A DNA stretch of 64,000 nt from Megalopta genalis (taxonomy: Eukaryota; Arthropoda; Insecta; Hymenoptera; Halictidae), in NCBI RefSeq assembly GCF_051020955.1, contig NC_135013.1, positions 29,395,802-29,459,801 on the forward strand. Direction: 5' to 3'. Position numbers and translations under genes: made by a program. The notes below the pieces were generated by a model that was given only the letters and a program-made list of their open reading frames with translations, searched no databases and had not been told where the DNA came from. This document shows, in pieces, positions 25,332 through 34,918 of this stretch (within the stretch, counting starts at the first letter, position 1; each line of letters opens with the position of its first letter).

Positions 25332-28300
25332 CGCGGCGCGCGGCGGTGCACGGTCCGCTCTCTCTCTTTCTCTCTCTTTCTCTCTCATCTATCTTCCTCC
25401 TCGATTAATTAGCCGAGAGCCGTGACAGGGCGCTGATCAAGCTCGGCCAGCTTGATGCGGCGTCTTCGTACGTACCTTGACAAACGGGCGTCCGCGTGCG
25501 GTATCAAGATAATTGCCATCGTCCTCATTGATAATCGATGTTCATTTGTCTTCGCCAGGCTAATTGGAGCAACCTGTTTCGCCGCGCGTCGCGTGACAAA
25601 CGCTTTCCCCCGCCGGCTTTTTAATGGATACCCTTGATCCGATCTGCGGAACCGCGGCGTCCGGCGAGCCGAGTGTCACGCGAGTCCGATGCCACAATTT
25701 TCAACGGATCCTCCTCCGTGCTCGGACAAGACAACGAAGACGCGCGCCGACGAGCTTCCGTTCAACCTTTCCGGACAGGCGACCCGTCCGCAGCTTCCGG
25801 TAGTCGGGACACGCTCGAAGGTGATCGATCTTCTTTAAGGGAGAGGCCAGTTCGGCATCACCTCTCCGTATGGGCGCCGCTGTTTGCTCCACTTCGAACG
25901 CGACGATCTCCACGCTGGCGCATGTTAATACGACGGAAGCATCGTCTCGCTCGTCGAGGAAGGTCCCAGGACCTGATCGTCGGCGTCCAAGAATATTGGA
26001 ATCCGCGTCGATCATCAAAGCGCATCCGAAGCGTATTTATCGGCCGCCGAGCAGCCAAGGATTTGGGTCCCCGCCAAGAGCCACGCTCCTCAAGAGTGAT
26101 ACAAGACTCTATATCCAGCTGGACGATTAAAACTACACGAATCGTAAATCTCCGCCGCGATCCCGGCGACGAACGGCGACCGGCACTGATTCTCACGGGA
26201 GTCGAGACGGTGTGTCCGAGTCAACGGTGTCCAGCCGCGACCGCGCCGATCCTCGGTGTTCGCGAAGACGGCCGAACTTTCGCCGACACCTCCGCTACGC
26301 AGGAACGATTAAAGTCCGCACAATGGGCAGGGAGCATCGTCGGGAGGACACCAATCATCAATCCTCGGGCCGCGGCTCTATGCGCCGGCAAGTCGGCCGG
26401 AAGGTCAGCCTTTGTGGGCTAGTCGGCGAACGCGCAGAGCCCGGTCACGTCTTCCGCAAACGTAATAAGCCTCGTTGAAAGATAGTCCGGTGGTCTTTCA
26501 ACGGCTCCAGGAGCAGCCTGCGGCCAATCTGTGCCGCAGGTTTCGCGTCTACAATGGGTCAACGGATCGGCCGTTGCGGACCGACGCGAACGGAAACGAC
26601 GTCTCGCGGCTCGCCGCGCTCATTCTGTCGGCGTTTCGAGTTCGGCCACGTTTCGGCCGCGTAGTTGCCGAGCTTGTTACGGGCTTCCTCGAGCTTGCGG
26701 CGCATGTTCGGCGAGGGGTGAGCGTTACACGTGCCGCCGGCCGCGTTTCAAGGGTATTATGGTCACGGCCCGATCCTCTCAGCAAAAGCCGCGGTGGTGC
26801 TGGACCTCGCGCGATCGACGGCTCCGAGTCGCTCCTCTCGTCGGGATTTCGATCACCCTCATTTCCCCACCGACGCCCTCCTAGGTGGTCGCACGGAGAT
26901 AATTCAACGATCCTCGCCTTTCGCCCTCCGATTTGATCGCGCAGCCTCGCCTCGCGTCGTCCGAGATCCGGGTTTCACCGCTGGAAAAGAATGTCGCAGA
27001 AATCGCTCGTTTCCTCGCTTGTCAGCCTTCAAGGTCGACGCTCGCGAAGGGCAGATTCTAGGAGAAGTTTCGATCGTAGAGCGATCCTCCGACGGTCGTC
27101 GAGATTCGCGTCGACGAGCATTAACGCGTTCCGCCCCGACTAAAATTCCCACAAAGTTGAAGCAATTTAACGAATTACTGTAATTTGGGAAGAGGAGATA
27201 CGATTATTCGAGCCTCGCAACTCGTTTTTATCCCTTTGCGCTCGAAGCTATCTTAACTGTAAATATAAAATAATCTTTTTAACTTATAATATCTTTATTT
27301 TATATGACAAAATGCATTTTATGCATATGAAATTGACTCTTGGGACTCGCGCAACAGTTACACTCTTAACAATTTTTTAAATTCAAACTTTGTTCATATA
27401 AAAATTATCTTGAAACGTGATGTAACAAATTTTAGCGGTGCCTCTGAGTCACCACTCGAGTATAATCGTTGACAATTCGTGATTATAAAAGTGAATCGCA
27501 AGGATCGAATAATCGCATCTCTCTTCCCAAATTGTCCATTTTCGTGGACAATCTGAGCGTCAATTAGAGAGACATTACTGTAAACCGAAACTAGAAAGTT
27601 AAGATTTATTTATAGCGATACAGATTTATTTAGATAATAGATTTAGATAGGATTTAGAATAGATTTAGATAATAGAGATTTATTTATTATTATTTATTTC
27701 CATACAATGGAAATTCAGTTCGTTCGAGTATATTAGAATGAAAACGAATGTTCAAAATTAGTAAAAAATTAGTGTCGCCCGCGTACCGACGCGATGCTCG
27801 ACGTGTTCAAGTTCACGGCTGCTTGAGCTAGAGAGCTGCAACGTTGCTCTGGACGATCGATGATCGATGTTTCTCACCGGCGACTCGATCGGAACTTTAA
27901 TTTCGCGCGTTCGACCGGATCGCCGCGTCGGTCGCGGTTGCGTCGCGCCCGCGAGGCTATTTCAAAGTCGCGGTTGTTCCGAGTGGGCGCGAAACAGCTG
28001 ACAGGGGGAAGATTCGCGGAACAGCGCGCGCGAACTATCCGAGTTTCGATCGGAAAGTTTTCCCGGGACTTTCCGCGCGAAGTGTTCCCCGAGCGAAACA
28101 ACGAGCCCACGTCGGAACTGCACGCGGCTGGCGCATTGTAAAAGCACTTAGAAAGCGATAAGGGAGTCTGTCGCTCTGCCACAAAAGCGTGCAAATTGCT
28201 AGACTCGTCGGAGACGCGGTGCTTTTTTATCGAGCCACGAGACGAACGCGGTTCGATCGGACAACAACGCCGGGGGGATCTACGCACCGCCGTTCAATGT

Positions 28301-29400
28301 TTCACCGAACAATTACCGAAATTACACCGAATCGCTGTGAAAAAATTAGCTGTATCTCCGCGTTATCCGTTGGAAGTCTCGTGTTCCAGAAATCTTCTCG
28401 CCGCGAGCGCGTCCGAGCCGGGCCCATTAAAAATCATAAAAGCTAGGCTTCGGCATCGAAGGTCGAAAGGGGGAGATATAAAAGTCGTCATAAATAATAA
28501 CGTTTTAATATCACGCATACCGGGTGCTCTATTCTAAGCTTCTGCGTCCATCTTTATTTATAGAGGCTTCGCGTATCACGTCCTCAACATAATTATAACC
28601 GTCCGAATATCTCTTTACCGAACGGGAAGAAAAGACGAATATCCTCTCGTCGACGTAACAATCGCGCGTTCCATTTAGCGCTGATATCGTTTATTTTTTT
28701 AAACAGGTTCCCGTTGCCGGATACCGATCCGGCATCCCCGATAAGCAATATCGACGCGTGCACTGGCCCCTCCCCCGTTAATCAACGTCAATCAACCGCG
28801 CGGCGCGTTACTTTTTTCCGGGCCAGTCGACGATCGATCGACGATCGACGTCGATCCCTTCCGGCCACGGTCTCCGCAAACGGACCGAATTGAACGGCGC
28901 GAAATAAACGTCGCACTAGGGACGGAACGCGTCCGACTTCCCAACCCCGTGGCGCGTAACTGAGTTCCTCTTCGTGACAACACGGGGACACCGCGACGGT
29001 GGAGGTGGAATCGAAGCGGATTGCTATACATATAGATTATGGTGGCAGCAGAAGAGGACGCGGAAGAAAAATTCGTGCGCGTCCTGCAACGGCCCTCGCT
29101 CGTTCCGATCGAACAATTCGAATAATCACGCCGTGCTAAGAGCCGGCATGGAAACGTGAGGACGTAACGAATTATGTATGGTGATTGATAGTTTCGCGGA
29201 CGGCGTGACGTGATTATCTTGCAACGATGAGGAAACGCGGAGAGCGTATAGTTTTCCCCGGTCTCGGTACACGATGAAACGAATCCGCGTGAAAAGTTGA
29301 ACGAGTTTCGCAAATTTTGTGGAGATTCACATTACAGCTAGTTTATCAAGTAGAATGTAAGTATACGTCGACGGTTTTGTTAACACTTTGACGGCCGGAG
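25332..29400. other. GC/CpG-rich 5' flank of the adenosine receptor; no gene identified
   Basis: A CT/GA microsatellite (about 25357-25386) lies just upstream of the receptor start codon. From 25.4 to 27.2 kb and 27.8 to 29.3 kb the DNA is GC-rich with many CG dinucleotides and long open frames on both strands at once (one of 262 codons at 25634-26422). These frames are arginine/serine-rich, mutually overlapping and without domains, so I read them as compositional artefacts. Untranslated first exons and promoters of the receptor are likely here but cannot be placed. Confidence 0.5.
27182..27580. repeat. Palindromic TA-flanked MITE carrying an insertion
   Basis: Left-arm sequence (AATTTGGGAAGAGGAGATAC) starts near 27182 without the usual terminus. 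The right arm ends GACATTACTG before TA. The centre is split by about 235 bp (27230-27465) that begins CCCTTTGCGCTCGAAG and ends CACTCGAGTA, which looks like a second inserted element. Confidence 0.65.
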
Positions 29401-30683
29401 TCGCGTACACGTGAATTATATTCGATTATTGAATTGTATAATTAATAATAATGCGATATATCATGTAATCGATGATTATATAATTTTCGAATTTGAATTG
29501 TATAATTTGAATTATAGAAGTCGATGTAGCGAAACTTTCCGAAGAATGCATCGTAATTATATTATTAGCCAAATTTATCCTGTTTATATTATTATTAAGG
29601 TACGTCATAATTGCACTATTTAAAAAAGTGTACTATAATTACACTGTTGATACTTTGACCGCCGCGACACCCACGTATGGATAACAGAGATATTTAAAAT
29701 GATCGAAAGTTAATTTCTTCGCCGGTCGATTATAATTTCTTAATTTTACCAAGGTTCGCAAAGCGTAAGAATAGTTGGAAAAGTAGCATATGCCGCATAA
29801 ATTTGCTGCACAATTTTTATATATTTCACCGAATAAGGTACTTTAATTTTATAAAACTTTCGAGACGTTTGCCGCTGCCGTGAAAGTGTTAAAACTGAAA
29901 CGAAACGAGTTGATTTCTAAAAAGATACGATTATGTTGATAATCGTTGATAATTGTTGAATTATAAAAACGAGATTCGAGAGTAATCGTGTCTCCCCTTC
30001 CCAAATTGTCCATTTTTGTGCTGAATCTGAGCCTCAATTAAGTTGGAATTTAGTTGCAAAATGTGGATTGCTCGGTACGTAGACTCGCGTTCTTTTGAAA
30101 ACTGTCAAGATTCGTAATTGAAGGAACGTGCAGAATTCAATAAGCCTCGGCACATTCGCGCGCGTGCGATATACTGGAAGTTCACCCCTTGCGGGAATAA
30201 GTGGTAGAAATTAGTTTAGAGTCCTCCTCCTCCTCTTCCTCCGGTGAAATTAAGAGTTCCTTTCCTCCGGGAACTTTCCGTGGCATTTCTCGGCGCTCGA
30301 AGTTTCAGCCTCGTCGATACAAGAAACTTTGTTCGCTGACAGGATCAATTTCAAGCTTTTCAATCCCTTTTTATTGCTACACACCGCGCGGGCCTTCGCT
30401 GCGCGCAGAAATGTTCAGAAACTTGCGAAGTACAAGCTTACGTGAAACATCGGTTTACGATTAATCTTCGAAATTTGTCCGCGCAAACGATTTACAAACG
30501 TAAAGGATCCTGTTTAGAAACGAAACCTGTTATCGAAATATTATATATTGCGTAAAGTGATCCATGATGCGTGCACGTGGCTGCCACATGGTCAGTAAAA
30601 ATAGAGAACATTATTCTTTCCTCGGGTTATTTATACGGGTCCAAAAACGTATCAGAATCACATTTGTCTACTCCCCCTGTATA
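29401..30683. other. AT-rich intergenic DNA
   Basis: No gene is recognisable. 29945-30056 is a right-half fragment of the palindromic MITE family (AACGAGATTCGAGAGTAATC, CCCTTCCCAAATTGTCC). A frame at 30201-30464 is open but serine-rich and unlike any known family. Confidence 0.5.
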
Positions 30684-31048
30684 CAGGGTGTCCCAAAATT
30701 ATGGTACTTTCGGGAAATGAGAGGTTCTTGATGTTATTTGAAGTAACTTTTTCCTCAGCGAAAATGCAATCCGCGGCTTCGTTTACGAGTTATTAACGAA
30801 AAACAGTGACCAATGGGAGCCGAGATTGGCTGGCGCGCAGCGGCCGAGCCAACGAGCGCACGGTGCTCGGTTCCGCTCATTGGCTCGGTCGCCTAGCGCC
30901 GTGCGAACTCGCCCCTCATTGGTCAGCGTTTTTCATGAATAATTCGTTAACGATGCCTCGGAGAAAATTCTTGTAGAGGAAAAAGTTGCTTCAAATCACC
31001 TCAGCAATCCCGCATTTCTCGTAAATACCATAATTTTGGGACATCCTG
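30684..31048. repeat. 365-bp MITE with CAGGGTGTCCC termini
   Basis: Flanked by TA on both sides. The left end CAGGGTGTCCCAAAATTATG is inverted at the right end (CATAATTTTGGGACATCCTG), and the similarity between arms continues inwards through a GC-rich core with CCAATGGGAGC / CTCATTGGTC motifs. There is no coding capacity. This is a non-autonomous TIR DNA element. Confidence 0.75.
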
Positions 31049-31796
31049 TATTTTGTTAGCAACGGACGCTTTCGTTGGATTCGGTACACGCGTTGTTACC
31101 TCTGATTAGAAATGCGGCGCTATCCGCGGCTGCCGATCGTAGAAAAGTCCTAGAAACGCGTCGTCTATTTACCAGACTGCCACGCAAACAACCAGGTGTT
31201 TGTTAACCCGTTCGACACTGGGCTCGATCGAATTACTGCCAAGGCTAACCAGAGCTCGCGCATTTTTCGTTCTCTCTTTCGCGGAAGCTGGAGACGCTGA
31301 ATGCTCGGCGTTGACCATAATGCTTCCAAGTGGAAAATTGCATTTGATGCACACTCTCATCTTCTACTTTACGACTGCGTTCTTTGTTTCGTATCAGCGA
31401 TATTCCAGTTGTATTATCGCGGGTGGCTATCGGCGAACGAGAGCAACCCGGCGCGAAAAATTACGCGTCGCAATAAAATTATCGATGTAGTTTAATTGTC
31501 TGGCCAGTCTCAAGCGTGTCTACGACCCTCGCCTGTTATTATATCGTTCTAATAGCTGGCAATTACGTAATTAACCTGATACGCGGCGGGAGCCATTGGC
31601 TTCCGCGTATTTCACGACCGCGCGCTGAAGAAAAGGCGTGGGAGGGGTGGACTAATTGAAACTCACGATTCGGATTTTAATATACGTTTCTCGGGGATAT
31701 AATACGGGACAGTCTTTTTTTAATCGAATAATCCCGCCGCGCATTTCCGTAGGTAATCTACGCCGACGACGCGGCGAGTGCTGGAAAGAGTAATTC
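31049..31796. other. Intergenic DNA, no feature seen
   Basis: Roughly 750 bp of moderate-GC sequence between two transposon insertions. Short overlapping open frames near 31169-31495 show no recognisable family. Confidence 0.5.
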
Positions 31797-31798
31797 TA

Positions 31799-31879
31799 TT
31801 GGGTTGGCAACTAAGTAATTGCCGATTTGTTCAATGAAATAAAAAATTTCTTTTTACTTGGAATGAAGTTTAATCTGTT
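31799..31879 (+). mobile_element. Mariner terminal fragment (about 80 bp)
   Basis: Starts with the mariner inverted terminal repeat TTGGGTTGGCAACTAAGTAA right after a TA. It is base-for-base the same as the first 80 bp of the element at 32437, then breaks off into unrelated sequence at TTAATCTGT. The left flank (31776-31798) continues, after the second mariner, in the right flank at 33008 (see findings). Confidence 0.85.
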
Positions 31880-31890
31880 ATTGCGCACTA

Positions 31891-32106
31891 CAGTAATTTC
31901 TCCCTAATTCGCGCTCAGATCGCGCACAGAAAATGGACAATTTGGGAAGAGGAGATACGATTATTCGTGCCTTGCATCTCGTTTTTACAGTTGTCGACAA
32001 TCGGTAACTATAAAAACGAGGTGCAAGGCTCGCGTAATCGTATCTCCTCTTCCGAAATTGTCCATTTCTATTTACAAGCTGAAGGAAAATTAGCGAGAGT
32101 TTACTG
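31891..32106. repeat. Palindromic TA-flanked MITE, complete reference copy
   Basis: 216 bp between TA dinucleotides. The left arm CAGTAATTTCTCCCTAATTC ... GGACAATTTGGGAAGAGGAG is inverted on the right (CTCCTCTTCCGAAATTGTCC ... GAGAGTTTACTG) around a central GTTGTCGACAATCGGTAAC. CAGT ends with TA duplication suggest a Tc1/mariner-class MITE. At least seven other copies occur between 2 and 33 kb. Confidence 0.8.
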
Positions 32107-32316
32107 TACTTCTTAATTTCCGTTTCTACTAATTCTTCAAATTTGAGAAAACGGAGTTCCGGTTGCTATTCTTTAATTGTATTGCCATCACTTGGAAAAA
32201 GTGTCCTTTGAATTTATCATTTTTTACAATTTCTCCTTCTCACCCGGAAGTCTCAACAGCTGTACAGCAGTACTAGTTTCTGAATATTGCGCACAATATG
32301 TAATTATTGCGTACTA

Positions 32317-32434
32317 CAGTAATTTCTCCCTAACTCGCGCTCAGATTACGCACAGAAAATGGACAATTTGGGAAGAGGAGATACGATTATTCGTGCATTG
32401 CGTCTCGTTTTTACAGTTGTTGACAATCGGTAAC
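32317..32434. repeat. Palindromic MITE, left half only, cut by mariner
   Basis: Starts CAGTAATTTCTCCCTAAC after TA and follows the complete copy to GGTAAC. It then stops at a TA where the second mariner end begins. The right half of the MITE is absent on the other side of the mariner. Confidence 0.8.
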
Positions 32435-32436
32435 TA

Positions 32437-33007
32437 TTGGGTTGGCAACTAAGTAATTGCCGATTTGTTCAATGAAATAAAAAATTTCTTTTTACTTGGA
32501 ATGAAGTTTAATCTGTAATGTATTTTCCATTTTGTTCGATGACCTTTTGCCATCTCTCTGACAACTTGAAAATTCCACGCTCGTAGAAAGTCTGATCCTT
32601 TTCGGCCAAAAACTGAGTTAAGTGAGATTTTACAGCGTCATCGTCATTAAAAGTTTTACCACGAAGGGAGTTGTCCAGGGATCGAAATAAGTGGTAATCC
32701 GATGGCGCGAGATCAGGGCTATATGGTGGGTGTAACATCGATTCCCAACCAATATCCATCAATTTTTGCCGAGTGGACAAAGACGTGTGCGGCCTAGCAT
32801 TGTCCTGCTGGAAAATGACATCTTTACGATTGACCAATTCTGGTCGCTTTTCCTTGACCGCTGCATTCAATTTGTCCAGTTGCTAACATTTACGGATAAT
32901 AAAAAATAACATAATAATAATAATAATAATAATAATAATTTTATAATATAAAATTTACGGATATCATAAAAATGGGAGTGAGAGATATGTATAACTTGCC
33001 AACCCAA
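32437..33007 (-). mobile_element. Internally deleted mariner element
   Basis: 571 bp, bounded by TA on both sides, with termini TTGGGTTGGCAACTAAGTAA and the inverted TTGCCAACCCAA. It encodes only the C-terminal part of a transposase on the minus strand and has an AATAAT microsatellite near 32915. Too much is lost for autonomous movement. Confidence 0.9.
32508..32870 (-). pseudogene. Mariner transposase, C-terminal fragment
   Basis: About 120 residues remain open. They contain the second and third catalytic acidic motifs of DD34D mariner transposases: FQQDNARPHTS and, 34 residues further, SPDLAPSDYHLF. The N-terminal helix-turn-helix DNA-binding region and the first catalytic Asp are gone. 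An in-frame stop lies just upstream near 32883, at the deletion junction. The fragment is a dead remnant of an irritans/mellifera-like mariner; subfamily placement is from motif memory only. Confidence 0.85.
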
Positions 33008-34918
33008 TAGATGAAATTAAAATTGAAAAAAGGAGTGCTGGAAAGAGTAATCTAGATGAAATTAAAATTGAAAAAAGGGGACGCGTCCGAGAGGGTTTCA
33101 ACGTTGTTTCGAAGACGATTTCTTTGCTTTCCTCTTGTTCTATGATTTAGGTACAGTTGTTAGGAACTTATCGGAGCCGCATAGTTGCACGATTTTTTGT
33201 CAATACGACACAGAGCTTCGCGGCTACGAAGATTGATAGCGGAAAAATGGTGGTAGCGAACGTGTTAAGCCCTCGCGGATAATAGCAGCGCGCCTAATAG
33301 TCATTGATTACAAGCGACGCGTGTCCTCTGGCTTAAAGACGCTTCCTTCGGCAAAGGAGCTCTTAACGAATAGTGAACGGGACCATTCGAGGTAATTCAA
33401 ACGTGATTATTGTTCATAACAGGCGCACAACTGGTCGTTTGTGGGCGCATAAAAGGACGCCTAACCGCGCCGCAGAGCTGAATGCCTGATAGAGGTGGGC
33501 TACTCGATGAGAATGCAAGTTGCACCGATGCAAGTCGAAAACGGGTCATGTTCGTGTTGCATTGAACACGCAACACCCGTCGTCCATCGCACTAAATACC
33601 TAATGACTTAATGCGACTAATGTGATTGGAAATATGGATGATCTTAGGAACGGTGGCAGAGAGTCGAAATTACCGTAGAATATTTTTTACGATTAATGAG
33701 AAAGCGTGAATTTGCCGCGTCTATGCTATATTTTTATTAGTACAATCGTTGCTAATGATTTGTCTGTGAAATATTTGTATTCGCGTACCAAGGGATCAGG
33801 GGTCAAATAATTCAAAGTAGAGTCATGTATAATTATTACGTAACCGTGTGTTAGCGGTTAACCGTGTCATGATCAGCTTGTTGTAGCACACTTTATTAAG
33901 GTAATAGTTAGCTCAGCGTGGCATACATGTGTCCGCACGGTCTCCCAGGGAAACATAAAAAACACCGTGGAGTCCGGTGGCGAGGTCTAATTAAAAAGGT
34001 ACCTTTTTTCATAGAACGTGTGCACGGTGTACGGTTCGCTGAGATGATTTACTACTGTTCGACGATATGTAAACGATTTGCAATTTTCTTAGAAAAAAAA
34101 CCACTCCTATCCAATTATTTTGAGTACGCGTTAAAGGAAAAGTCGATACCAGCCCCGGAGAGAAATTGCAGTTCGCATCTGTTCCCTCCTTTCGCTGATT
34201 CTTCGTTCGCAGAGTGATTTCGCCTCGGTGCAATATCAATTTCCTCACAATATCAGCGTTAACGAACCGTTGTACGTAGTAGTTATCTATATATCCCGCA
34301 GAATTGACAAGGATGATCGGTTATTCGTACGCGATATCGATTAAATAATAATCAGCCCACGTGATGCACGTGACAAGCTTCGGAAAGCACGATTTTAGCT
34401 CGTGCAGAAAAAGTTATAAAATAATAATTCGTTGCAGCGAGAGAAGTCACAGGTAGAAATTGACACCCTACAGCACGCAACCTACCGTTCACCGTATGAA
34501 GAGATAACTGGTTGCATACTAAAGGGTCGCGTTCATAGGACACGAAGTGGAGTGAGCTTCGATAATTTCTTTTTTCATTGGAAAATCATTATGCGATTCT
34601 AAGTTGTATAACTTTATCTATGAACACGATAAAATTAATGTAAGTATGAATAAAATCAAGGGAGTGTAAAGTTTTGTTATTAAAACAGACGAAAGAATTA
34701 GTTCCTATCGTTAGCAATTTTAAAAATATTTGAAGGAAGGGTGGATCTGCAATGGCTGTGTAATATACATTAATTATTCGACCATAAACGGGTTTATTTA
34801 AACATTTCAAAAATTACAATTCGCATACAAAATTGATTTGCCGAATTGTATGGCATATTGTACAGTGGAATATGTCATTTATTAAATAAAAAATATAATT
34901 AACTTGTTCTTAAGTTAT
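33008..34918. other. Intergenic DNA upstream of the SMPD4-like gene's 3' end
   Basis: After a 45-bp tandem repeat at 33008-33077 the sequence becomes unremarkable. A frame at 33918-34217 is open for 99 codons without a recognisable domain. The last few hundred bases are probably the 3' untranslated region and polyadenylation region of the minus-strand SMPD4-like gene. Confidence 0.5.

Noticed and set aside
25332..25388. N-terminal extension of the receptor to an ATG at 25388
   Set aside because: The extension is read from a CT/GA microsatellite and encodes an Arg/Glu run. The ATG at 25331 gives a normal glycosylated N-terminus.
25634..26422. 262-codon plus-strand open frame
   Set aside because: It is arginine/serine-rich, overlaps other long frames on both strands in GC-rich DNA, and has no domain or splice context. 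It is a compositional artefact.
2090..32434. Spaced repeats considered as a CRISPR-like array
   Set aside because: The units are palindromic transposon copies at irregular distances in a eukaryotic genome.
33918..34217. 99-codon plus-strand frame
   Set aside because: It has no recognisable domain, no conserved-looking block and no splice partner.
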